Below, in pieces: positions 36,550-47,682 of a stretch of DNA of 64,000 nt (positions are counted from its first letter, which is position 1; every line of letters begins with the position of its first letter). This stretch comes from Saxidomus purpurata (lineage: Eukaryota; Mollusca; Bivalvia; Venerida; Veneridae), in NCBI GenBank assembly GCA_022818135.1, contig JAFMSR010000035.1:1-64000 (forward strand), read 5' to 3'. The notes below the pieces were generated by a model. That model searched no databases, was not told the origin of the DNA, and saw only the letters and a list, made by a program, of their open reading frames with translations. Both the position numbers and the translations under genes were made by a program.

Positions 36550-36785
36550 GAAGCTGTTATACAGGTTAAGTGCGCATCCATGGTCGCCGGCTTAAATCAC
36601 TGATACCTCTCGTATATTTAGGGTCATGGATTCGAGCCTTGCTAATGACTATGTCTCGTTGTAAGAAAGTTGGCAAATATTTACCGAGAATAGGGATCTA
36701 GTACATGATCTAGGAACGATGGCTAGGTAAACTGTCCGCCATTAAAAAGGACCAAAATATTATTGAAACGGCAGCTAAACAACAT
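36550..36785 (+). mobile_element. tRNA-derived SINE, copy 1
   Basis: A box-B-like GGATTCGAGCC follows a box-A-like GGTCGCCGGC about 50 bases upstream. A body with GTTGGCAAATATTTACCG, AATAGGGATCTAGT, GGTAAACTGTCCGCC and a (TAAACAAC)-like tail follows. The same body is present at 50755-50905. Confidence 0.7.
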
Positions 36786-37544
36786 TACAAGTTTTTACAA
36801 AAGCATTTTCAATATTTTATTTTCAAAGAGTCCGATTAAGTAATGAAAGATTTTCTCTTTGATGGTCTATTCAAGCAATGGTTTCTCTTTCACAAATAGG
36901 ACTGATGTTCGAAACTAGTTGGGTGGAAGCAACTCGACACTGGCGTAGATGTAGAGGGAATTATACATATATTTATCAATACACAAGCATATTCAACACT
37001 GCTGAAAGAATCAATTGTTCGTAAGAACTGTACCATTCCTAACAAGTTCATGAACACGGATCAAGAACTAACGAACTCAAAGTCATAAACTTTTCTATGA
37101 TGGTTTCAAGTGTTGATGATTTCATAAACTTAATTCAGCAGTGTCTTAACGTCTCAACTTCATTTCATAAGTTACATAGGCACCCAGTATTAGAATGAGT
37201 GGTTAGATAAGATATTTTCAAAACTCGATACTTGTTTAAACTTTGATCTTTTAAAGACCCACAGGTACCTTTTCCAGATATGAAGCAGTTTCAGCAGTGA
37301 TTCGGCCGGCGAGGAAGCGGAAAACGTTAAACTGTCGAGTGCTCCTAAAATTCGATTAATTATCGAATGTAACCGAGATGTTAGTGAAAAAAAATTGTGT
37401 CACATTATTTGCTTTTATAAAAGGAACGAAGATCCTGAAATTTAAAGAATGTGAAATCTGGCACATTTAGAAATCAGAAGGGCACAGTGCTGTACACCTA
37501 ACGCTTCGATCTTTCGAATGTCACACTTGCACGAGTCAATATCC

Positions 37545-39073
37545 ATACATAAGTATGGAACGCCACAGATGCCTTTTTTGACGTAACAACTTGACGTGCA
37601 TTCGAAGCAGCATTGTACGTGACGGTTTCGTCATTACATGTGACGGTTTTATCATTATGTGTGACAGAATTGTCATTCCATGTAAGGTAAGATCAACATT
37701 ATGTGTGGTAGTTTCACCCTGATATGTGACACATTTATTGATACATGTGATGACACAATTAATACATGTGACAGTTTCTTCATTATGTGAGACAGAATCG
37801 TCATTCCGTGTGATGGTATCAACATTACGTGTGATAGTTTCACCTTGATATGTGACACTTTTATTGATACATGTGATGACACCATTAATATATGTGACGG
37901 TTTCTTCATTATGTGTGACAAAATCGTCATTCCGTGTGATGGAGTCAACATTACGTGTGGTATTTTCATCTTGATATTTGACACATTTATTCATACATTT
38001 GACGACACTTGCATTACATGTGACGATTTCATCATTACATGTGACGATTTCATCATTACATGTGACGATTTCATCATTACATGTGACGGTTTCATCATTA
38101 CATGTGACGGTTTCATCATTACATGTGACGGTTTAATCATTACATGTGACGGTTTCTTCGTTATATGAGACAGAGTCGTCATTCCATTAGTTGGAGTCAA
38201 CATTACCTGTGGTATTTTCACTATGATATGTGACACATTTATTGATACATGTGGTGACATCATTAATACATGTGACGGTCACATATCAAGGTGAAACTAC
38301 CACACGTAATGCTGATACCATCACACGGAATGACAACTCTGTCACATATAATGATAAAACCGTCACATATATAAATGGTGTCATCACATGTATCAATAAA
38401 AGTATCACATATCAAGGTGAAACTATCACACGTAATGTTGATACCATCACACGGAATGACGATTCTGTCACATATAATGATAAAACCGTCACATATATTA
38501 GAAGAATCGTCGCATGTATGAATAAATGTGTCACATAACAAGGAAAAACTACCACACGTAACGTTCAATGACGATTCTATCACATATGATGATAAAACCG
38601 TCACATACATCAAAAGTATCGTCGCATGTATAAATGAATGTGTCACATAACAAGGAAAACTGCCACATGTAACGTTTAATCCAATACACGGAATGATGAG
38701 TCTGTCACATATAATGATTAAACCGTCACATGTACTAGTGTTATCACAGAACAGGGTGGAACTATCACATGTTATGTTGAATTCAACACACGGATAGGCG
38801 ATTCGGTCACATAAAATGATAAAACAGTCACATGTATCAGAAGTGTCGTTGCATGTATAAATGTAACTGTCACACATCAGGGTAAAACTATCACACGTAA
38901 TTTTGATTCCACCACACAAAATGGCTTTTCTGTTACGTGTTATGATAATACCGTCACATGTATAAATAAAAGTGTCACATATCAAGGTGAAAGCATTACA
39001 TGTCATGCTGTTATGACTGAACGTCAAGTTGTACCGTCAAATAGGGCAGTTGCGGCGTTCCATACATATGTAT
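37545..39073. mobile_element. 1.5-kb inverted element built from 21-bp repeats (family V, copy 1)
   Basis: The ends ATACATAAGTATGGAACGCC (37545-37564) and GGCGTTCCATACATATGTAT (39054-39073) are inverted with one mismatch. The match continues inward (ACAACTTGACGT / ACGTCAAGTTGT). The interior is a 21-bp minisatellite, nearly exact at 38010-38150 (TGTGACG.TTTCATCATTACA) and more diverged elsewhere. The unit is in one orientation left of about 38275 and reversed to the right. Because 21 is seven codons, stop-free repeat frames arise in both halves (107 codons + at 37845, 254 codons - at 39027), reading as Cys-Asp heptads. I do not call these genes. Confidence 0.8.
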
Positions 39074-40104
39074 ATATGATTTATATGTAACAGAGGGTGA
39101 AACAAATAAAATAAGGAATTCGTTTTGATCCGAGATGTATATTTGGTGAAACACACGGCGGAAACACATCTGCCATCATTCAAACTCAAAATGCGTCTGG
39201 ACCTTTCCCTGTCTCAAAACACGTGTGTACATTGCTTGTAATGATTTTTGAAACCTATAAAAAACGAATGTAAATACATTGTGAATACTTGCATACATTC
39301 CTATTTTAACTTTTAGGATACTTATTTCCAGTATTTTTTTTAAAAATTCAATGCAACTTTTTAATTAAACGGTGAAATGTCTTCAAATTTTGCACACTAG
39401 TCAGTTAACAGATGTAGATTATAAAAACATTAAGTTTACTAGTACTATGTTTTTGAATAGTGTCCGTTAGACCCCCAATACCTTATGCCCATAAACCGGA
39501 ACTGGAGTTCGCGAAAAAAAGACCGTCTTAGTGAATGCAGATAACATAGACGAAAATCTACATGCATTCTCAGTTTATATTTCAAATTGTGTTAAGTAAG
39601 ACTTTCAATAAGTCAACTGGTATATCAAATACACTTATTACTAAGCCGTCTTTTTATAAATATTTTTTGTTGTTCTTTTTGACTGCGCGATTGTTTACAA
39701 AAACAACTCTCTTCGTTTGCGTTATAACACAACATAGAGAAACCAAGAGACACCAATGTACGCTGGAAACTCGTGTCTGGTCTGCAAGCTCGCACAACTA
39801 TCTTTTGGCCACTTGCATTTTGCTCAATTTGGCTAAATAATCATAACCTTAAGACACAACTGGCCGGGTATTGCAGTCAGATGAAACAAAACTCTCTAGA
39901 TTTTCAAATTTTGTTAGGTACAAAGTATTCATAGGAGTCATACGGGGATATTGGCAAGTTCAACGGGGGAGAAATTCCACGGTCGGCCGGGATAAAAAAT
40001 AAACAATCAGAAAAAATAAATACAGACGTTACAGATCTCGGAGAACTCGCGCCGGGATAGATCCTCTATTACTAGTATATATATACATAACATCGATACA
40101 AAGT
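39074..40104. other. No gene seen
   Basis: AT-rich. A 92-codon frame (39562-39840) has no motif or splice context. Confidence 0.4.
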
Positions 40105-40455
40105 GAATCTACCATGTTCATGAGTTGTGGATAAGGAAATCCCATCCGAGGGTTGAGATACGGTCCCAAAAACGAGACTCTGCCGAGTTTGTTTTTTGAC
40201 GTTTCTCAACCCGAGGGTGGGATTACCTTATCCACAACTCAATGGACATGGTAGATTTATTTTCTCACCCTTTTAATCGCATTTTCGCGTAAGTGTAACT
40301 ACAGGATGGGGATGAAAAAATGACAATCAATTTTTATTGAATTTAACTTCAAAACTGTTATCATGAGATGAATAGAAAATGATCTCACTAAGAAAATGAA
40401 TACCCACAACCCTATGTTTATTTCAAAAATAAAAATGTTACAGTCATTTTTCGGT
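40105..40455. mobile_element. Hairpin-bearing element H, copy 2 (hairpin Y only)
   Basis: A palindrome at 40105-40267 (GAATCTACCATGTTCATGAG / ...CAATGGACATGGTAGATT) is followed by the interior shared with 34193-34402 and in part with 57200-57300. Hairpin X is absent here. Confidence 0.8.
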
Positions 40456-42419
40456 TTTTATGTGATGGGCAGACTGCTTATAATTAACGTAAAATAGTCC
40501 GGCATAAGCGGTAAAGGATAAGGTTATCTATTACCAGTAAATGCGCGGAAATATGCATCTCATAGGTGAGAAATATGTATAGCCGACAAATCCGTCATTA
40601 CGGATCAAGTAACCGATTCCGTATTGCCGCACTAATCATGGCTATCCAACGACATGAATACGTCGTGCTCAGGTGAACGAAAGGCTGATGTTCTTTCACA
40701 ATAACATCATAAAAAGATAATGGATAATTAAACGCTACAGATTTGTGATATGTCATATTTTATTGTAGAAATGTCAATGAAAACTAATACAAGATTGAGG
40801 AGATAAGTCTTTGGTTGACAGTATCATCTGAAATACAACAAATACATGTAGGTAAATAAGATTGACAAAGCTAAAAATATGAAACTAAAACTTGGAAACT
40901 GTTTAGATTTGTTGTTGAAGACAACTTAATCATTCACTAAAAATATAATTTTCTTGGAATTTCACGAAAACTCAGCTTTTTCGTGCACCATTTTTATCTC
41001 TTTCTTCAACATTGAAGAATTGAGCCTTATTTTAAATTTAGATTACCACGCTCGGTAAATATTCAACCAGTACCACAATGTAATGGTATCGTCCTTAACA
41101 TGCATAAACATTTCAGGTGTTTATCAAGTGAAAATAATATAAATTTTAAAGACAACTAAAAAGTAATTTACGTACTATCACAATGTTTTTGACTTTTAGC
41201 CTATTAATAAGCCAAGAAAATGACAGTCTTAGCCCTTGTGTGGCCATACTTATGTATTTGGGGACGGAGATAGCAACACCCTATAACAAAGCTTTTTGTC
41301 AGAAAAAAAAATTAAAAAATTCTGTCACAAATTCCTTACACATCAGAAAGAAAGGGTCGATAGAACACTCTTGCGTTTTCAGTTTACAAAATGAAGTATA
41401 AATGTATAGGTACATGTATAGAGACAGTAACAATAACATCAGTAACAACTTAATTGTTGCATCTTGTAGCCTGCATTTGTTAACATATCCCAGGCGAAAA
41501 GGTTTTGTGTGATTGTTTTAAAGGGTAAACTTTTCTGAGGAATACTCGCCCTTATTTTTCAATACAGGATCTGTTTAGTATACATCGATATAAACTTAAA
41601 TAATAGAAAAAAATGAAAATTCATAACATTGCGTGGAAGATGGGCCAAGACAGCAATCACTGAATTTGTAATGAACAATTTGTAGATTAGGAATTGCGCT
41701 GAATTTTAAGACATTAAAGATATGGAAAATCCATCACAGTATGATATATTTGACGTATATCTAAACTGACTACAGAAGTGGTTTGAATGCAGATTGCTTG
41801 TTCTGAAATGTTTTTGATTACGGAAATATTCTGCAGTACTATTATTATTAACACAGAAGCCCTGGTTAAGTCAGCTTCACCTTTTCTCCGCGTTCACGGT
41901 CTACACCATCTTATTTTTCTCAATAAAGGCTGGTGACCTATCTCTTTTTAGTTAGTTTTCAAGAAAGTGATCTTTGAACATTTCTTCTGCAATAAATTAA
42001 GAAATACTCAATGCTTGAAAATTGAAAAAAAACTTTTACCTTTTTTTTTTACAGAAACTCGTTTCCATTTATGGTATATTTTCAGAGTAAATGCATTTTT
42101 ATATCTCAATTCATGTCGATTCACCGCTTAACATTTGAAATAAAACACAATGATTGTGAACTTCCAAATTTAGAGTCTTTTATTGATAAATATGAGATAG
42201 GGGTCATTTTCACTGCTTTCGAGAAGCTTGGAGAAGTGTCCATCACTTATTAATAAGGTTAGTGACCTAACTTTTTTTATTTTATATTCGGACTTATCAG
42301 ATATTACCCTATCAACAAATTTAATAAAATTCTCAATACTTGAAAAATTGATGAAATTGTAGCGATCGTCTTTAAAAATATTCTTCTCTGAAACCATCTG
42401 GCATTGAGTTTAGATATTT
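40456..42419. other. No gene seen
   Basis: AT-rich, with only short frames (72 codons at 41183, 60 codons at 42071) and no recognisable domains. Confidence 0.4.
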
Positions 42420-42720
42420 GGCATGTAGCATTTCCCTGTGGACCTCTATCAAGATTTTTCAAATCATGACGCCAGGGTCAAAACTGACCTCACCCGGGGG
42501 TCTATTGATTTCACACAGGTTTATAATAGCGAAAACTTCAAAAATCTTCTTGTCTAAAAAAAAAGGAATGTAGCATTGTGTAGTGGACATCTACGATTAC
42601 AGTTAAAATCATGAACCCCAGATCAAAATTGACCGTTCCTGTGGTGTAAATGTTGACCTTGTATTACAGCCAATGGTAGCTAGGTGAGCGATATAGGGCC
42701 ATCTTGGCAGTTTGTTCTTA
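42420..42720 (-). repeat. Bivalve-type dispersed repeat R5, reverse orientation
   Basis: It ends with AGGTGAGCGATATAGGGCCATCTTGGC (longest part 42685-42711), the reverse of the start of the copy at 51103-51900 (GGGTCATGATGG...CATATCGCTGATCTGAG). Interior GGGTCAAAACTGACC and CACCCGGGGGTC-type segments recur in both. Confidence 0.65.
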
Positions 42721-44528
42721 CATATAAGCACTGACCCCGTTGAGCCATATGTAAGCCTGAACATAAGGACTTATTCTCATCTGTGTAGTAGATGGTAATT
42801 ATTACTTTGTATCTTGAAGTTCGCTCTTGTAACACTGAAAGTCCTTGTTTGGGCCAACAGGTCTGCCTTCTCATTGGTTGCCTTCAGCTATATTAGACTT
42901 GTACGAATTACGTACGACAAGAGAAGCAGTTAGCAGGGGGACTTTCTCCAAATTGTGTATAAATACAACACTTGTAAATATACATACATGTATTCTTTCA
43001 GCATAAACTATTTCTCTTACCTACGAACTTTACACTATTTTTACATCATTTGTTTTCAGCCACAATGTCATTTTCTTTGTTCTTACTGTGCCAAACGGCA
43101 GGACATGATGACAATAAGGAAATCTAATCTTGGTTCCATTCCCTATCTGTTGTTTAATTAAAATATATCAGACAAGGAATTATGTAAACTGTATGTATAA
43201 AAAAGTGAAAAAAAACAACAACAAACAAACACGAAACTGAAACAAAATCATGACACAAGCTCTCTTATGAATCGGGTTATACAGTAAAGACAACCAAAAC
43301 CTGATCCGCGTGAATTACTATCAAATATCTTAACTAAAATTCTATGCAGGATTCCTATCTCGGTGTTTATGTTTTATTGTACTGGGCCTTAGTAATTATG
43401 TTGTTGGTATTGTAAATTTGTCATTTAGAGTACATTAATGGGTTACTTGACCTTTTGTAGTACGAGTAGCAATTTGACAAGTATTAAATACGCAAGTCAT
43501 GCTAAGTACCGTTACTTACAATATTACCTTTGTATTCCTATACTTTCTCCACTAATTGTTTTTAATTGCTTACAATGGGAAAACATGTGTACACGTTCAT
43601 CATACTAATATTAATTTGGTCATAAAAGTCATTGGCATGTCCACACCTAGATTGACTGATTGCAGACTGTACATTACCTACAATATATAGTTTGACCATT
43701 GACTGTTCTGTTCAAATTGATAGGAATTCTATTTTGTTCAGCTCCAGAAATTAAGGTAAATAATTTTTTTTAGGTATGATTTAAATCGATGAAAAATCTT
43801 TTAACCTACAGCATGAAATTTTATCATATCAAATGTGCCGTGCTATTGAAAGCGCTTTTCTCATTTGTATGTATTCACACAATTCATATGTATTAAATTT
43901 ATTTATTGGTCAATAATATTCTATTTGTTATTTGATAAAGGCTACAGGTAGTGCTCTAAGAATTCATACTTTTTCTACAAACACTAGCAATAAATGCCCT
44001 TTATCAATTATTTTTGTTTCTTAAAAGTGTATTTTATTTGTATACATATCATTATATTATTTAAAAGTCACTTAATGAACTGTACTTGCTGGACTCGCAG
44101 TAACCTTCATTATATATCGATAAATATATATTGAAGAAAATTGTGTGTTTCTAAGATAACTAATTTGTAAAACAACTGTCAAAAGCACCTGTATATATTT
44201 CTAAAGATACATATTGTTTGACAACATCAGGATATATATTATTATTAAAGATATCGTTTTAAATTGTAAAATAATTGATATATAAATAGATCTATATCTT
44301 AAGGGGAAAAAAGTCGAATTACGATTTAAAGTAATTTTTCTTAACAATTGACAATAATTTAAGAAACATATTAACAAAAATGCACATTTATCATTTAACG
44401 ATATATCATAAATGGTTGAAAAATTCAAAAATCTGATTTACATATCATGCAACTTTTTTTTTCAATCATTTCAGTTTCACCTACTTGTGAAGAAGATATA
44501 AGGTGGGGGGGGGGGGGGTCTGGGGGGT
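42721..44528. other. No gene seen
   Basis: AT-rich. An uninterrupted run of 14 G at 44505-44518, followed by a second G6 run (44522-44527), lies just left of the MITE at 44529. Confidence 0.4.
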
Positions 44529-45148
44529 CAGTAAACGTATATTGACCCCCTTTATATCTTTTCTCCATTTTCTTAAGTCATTAAGATATTCCGTGTTTTA
44601 TATACAAGTCCTCAAATACGTATGACTAAATAATGTTTTAAAGTACATGTATAAAATAAGGGAATACATGAGATGTTTGTGCTGGTTGTAATTTTTGTAG
44701 ATGTAGGTTGTAATGATTATGTACTGCAGTTCGTGATATTTTCGCCAGCAACTATATAATTTTTGGGAATAAAAAGTATGACAAATATTTGACATGTTGT
44801 ACTAAACTGAGTTGAATATTTCCTACCAAAATAAAAGTGACAGAAAAAACAAAGATCTATTTCCTCATCACTTTTAACTTTTTCCACTTTAAAGTTTATA
44901 TACATTTCAGCACAAATAAATAATAACTTCTCACTATCTAGATCTTCGTACAAAGGGTATGAATTGCTGATAAAAACTCATTGCTTAATTTAAACACAAA
45001 ATCTGTATTATAAATCAGGACTTTGTATCTTCGTTTAGAACGACTGACCGGTAAAAAAGATGACATTTATATATAGGCTTAAAACAGAAAAAAGATTTTT
45101 TTTATTAACTTAATTTATACATATAAAGGGGGTCAATATACGTTTCTG
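44529..45148. mobile_element. 620-bp MITE with CAG(T)AAACGTATATTGACCC ends
   Basis: AAACGTATATTGACCCCC at the left (44533-44550) and GGGGGTCAATATACGTTT at the right (45128-45145) are exact inverse copies. The match extends inward (TTTATAT) and, with one indel, outward to CAG/CTG. The interior is AT-rich without coding capacity. No target duplication is obvious. Confidence 0.7.
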
Positions 45149-45393
45149 TAGAACAGACATGTTCGTGAATAACATACCACAAAATCAAACGAAACTATCA
45201 TTTTGACATGTTAAATGTTATTACTAAGTTCTACAATTTTACTTCAAAACTACCATATATAGTATGCGGTCATTCTTTGTTTGACGTCTTATTTATATTT
45301 TTATATATGTATGAATTATTGAAAATAAACGTCACAGATTGCGATGAGAATATTGTCATTAAGTTGTAAAATGTTATTACAGGTTACACCAAG

Positions 45394-45463
45394 ATGAACT
45401 CTGTATCGGCTGCTTGTTTCGTTATCTTGCTCCTCTCTGTTGTGTCAACAAACGCGCAATGGT
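45394..45463 (+). CDS. Gene 2, coding exon 1: signal peptide
   Basis: The ATG at 45394 opens MNSVSAACFVILLLSVVSTN-AQW, a classical secretory signal with a likely cut after Asn-Ala. The exon ends in phase 1 at T|GTATGT (45464). The acceptor GTTATTACAG (ending 45382) lies 11 bases before the ATG, so a 5' UTR exon lies upstream. Length (70 nt) and phase match gene 1 exon 1. The two downstream exons at 46771 and 47136 both accept this phase, giving 78- or 77-residue proteins. Confidence 0.75.
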
Positions 45464-46536
45464 GTATGTATACATTTTTGATTACGGGTTTTGATGGAAT
45501 TGCATTGAACATTTATAATATTACCTAATTTTTTTTATTTTATTATTTTAAGTTTAGATCTCTATAGTATGTACAAACAATTTACGACATTGTAATTACT
45601 TCGAAAGTATGTATGGTACCTGACCACTTTGGGCGTTTTTGGCCTGGGGACTGAAAGTCCCCAAGGCCTAAGTTAGTATACCACATTTCAAACCCTGCAA
45701 GAATTTTAGCCGTGCTATGTGCGAATAACAACTGTAAACATGCGCTATGCGAAAGTAGTGCAAGACAGACCAGATCAATCTTCTGTTTGAAATGCCGCAT
45801 ACGATAAGAACATGTTACAAATAAAAATGTACATAAAACTTCAAACGACTGCGGAAGGTATATAGCTTACGGGCTGCTTACACTTTTTTTCTGTTTTAGA
45901 AATTAATGCGCTGTTAGCTGATTACGGAAGATAATCATATGCATATCACGGAAAAGTCGGATATTTACGGAAATTTACGAAAACGTACGAAGCTCGATAT
46001 AAGAGTTTGTAGTTTGATTTTCAAATTTCCGATGTTATTTCACTGACAACTTTGTTATTTACGAACGATAACATACATATTTACCTAAAAATAAATGTCT
46101 CTAAAAAAGATATAATTTACGTACATTCCCGAGAAGGAACTAACGTGATCAAATTTACCCGCCATTTATCGAGGACGCTGCATGTCGAGGCCCAGTGAAC
46201 GGTTTCACTGATTACAACTACAAGGTAACCCAGAATCTTTTTGGTTTTCTCTGTTATACACATTGTACAATACTGTATTTTATATTTCATTGCTGGTATT
46301 GCTTTTGTTTATATCTGTTTCAAGGTCTTGTCATTGGTACACAATAATTTTCGATCCACATCATCAGATCATATCGCTTGAAGTTGTACAAAGCGCAGGT
46401 CGAATTATTTGTACTGGCTTAAACATTTTATAATGTTGACTATGTGATTATTTTTCATTTAACGTACATTTCATAATAAAACAAACTTCCCTGTCACCCA
46501 TATATTTGTGAATCATTCATTCTGTGTCATATATTG

Positions 46537-46668
46537 AATTTCGTCCTCTGCACATTTCGACCCGCGCTTTAGGTAAGATTCAACGCAGAACACGTAGGTG
46601 AAAAGTTGTTTTTCGGGGAGTTAACCTATAGCCCCCCAGGCCTTCAGCGCTCACAGCGCTTTGATTTT
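46537..46668. repeat. Intronic repeat R4, copy 2 (empty site for the 42-bp hairpin)
   Basis: It aligns with 22784-22964 but has GTCCTCT at 46542-46548 where the other copy has two GCCCTAT flanking a hairpin. It lies about 100 bp upstream of the gene 2 exon A acceptor. Confidence 0.75.
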
Positions 46669-46770
46669 ATTTGTTTTTCTGACAGCAAGTGTTTGAAATG
46701 ATGATTTATTAAGAATGTTACAGATATATTTTACAGCCTTTGGTATATAGATTATATTTTCTCATGACAG

Positions 46771-46937
46771 TCGGTTATTATCCACCACCACCACCGTTCT
46801 ATCGTGGTTCATTTGGCGGTCCCGGGTTTAATGATGGCAGATTTCTTGGTCTTCTCGGCTCAACGGCTCTATTAACTAGTGGCAACAGATTAGGTCAAGC
46901 CGTTGGAGCCTTTGGTCTTTTTAACAGCATATTTTAG
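46771..46937 (+). CDS. Gene 2, terminal coding exon A
   Basis: The acceptor CTCATGACAG ends at 46770. With the phase-1 T of exon 1 the frame reads F-GYYPPPPPFYRGSF, then a Gly/Phe/Leu-rich tail (RFLGLLGSTALLTSGNRLG...), with stop TAG at 46935-46937. The last 30 residues align with those of exon B: FLGLLGSTALLTSGN versus FLGAASLLRSGN, and LGQAVGAFGLF versus LGRFAGGLGLF. A donor-like GAAG|GTAATT lies eight bases after the stop, consistent with a 3' UTR intron. Such short Gly/Pro/aromatic proteins are common among molluscan shell-matrix proteins. I do not recognise a named family. Confidence 0.65.
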
Positions 46938-47135
46938 ATGAAGGTAATTGAGATTGGGAAGAACGGGCTAACAAAACGCAAATAACTGTTAAAACTAATA
47001 GTTTAGTAGTAGCTCTTAACGTAGCTCAACATTAAACACCAAACCGGAGTCGCCGATGCGCGTGCGACGAAGGAAGTTGATGTTAATTGAAAGACTGATG
47101 AGCGACTGCTATCTGTATAAGAAGTTTATTTTCAG

Positions 47136-47299
47136 ATGGATATCCTGGCTGGGGTCACCGACGATGGGGAGGACAGTGGGGACCTCGATGGGGTGGTGGT
47201 AGAGGCTTGGCATTTTTAGGTGCAGCGTCGCTCTTGCGATCCGGAAACCCTCTTGGTCGATTTGCCGGCGGCCTTGGCCTATTTGGTCTGCTTGGATGA
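47136..47299 (+). CDS. Gene 2, alternative terminal coding exon B
   Basis: The acceptor TTTATTTTCAG ends at 47135, in the same phase as exon A. The frame reads Y-GYPGWGHRRWGGQWGPRWG, then GRGLAFLGAASLLRSGNPLG and a Gly/Leu/Phe end, with TGA at 47297-47299. It is richer in Trp/Arg/Gly at the front than exon A but homologous at the back, so the two exons arose by duplication. Since exon A carries its own stop, A and B would be mutually exclusive alternative ends of one gene. The alternative is that B belongs to a second gene whose first exon has been lost or not recognised. Confidence 0.6.
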
Positions 47300-47611
47300 C
47301 TTGCTATTGAGATGATACTTATTTAAATTGTACGTAAATGATTGTAGCTTTTTTTAGTTTCTTAAAAATTTTCGTTAGATCAAATCCGGGAACGGTAATG
47401 CCATTGAGATTTAGTAATTTAAATGCTGCTTCTGCGATCACAGTAGAAATACATTTTGTTTGTTTTTTGTATTGTCAGAAGTTTGCAATATTGTATACTT
47501 GTATTTTGTTTCGGTAGCTTTCTTCTAATCAATAACTGACCTTAATCAAGCTAGAATACAACGCACTGCGCCATCTTCGTATTGCCCAGGGCAGCACTTG
47601 AGATAAGTTCG

Positions 47612-47682
47612 TCTGTCTGTCCATCTCCCTGTATGTCCGTCTAACTATCTGTCTTTATGTCTGTCTATCTGTCTGGAATGCA
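47612..47682. repeat. TCTG/TCTA-rich degenerate microsatellite
   Basis: Reiterated GTCTGTCTG, CTATCTGTCT and TATGTC(C/T)GTCT tetranucleotide variants, strand-biased to pyrimidines. Confidence 0.75.

Noticed and set aside
38263..39027. 254-codon minus-strand Cys-rich frame as a gene
   Set aside because: It is the 21-bp minisatellite read in a stop-free phase. It has no signal peptide, promoter or splice context, and the mirrored half gives the same on the other strand.
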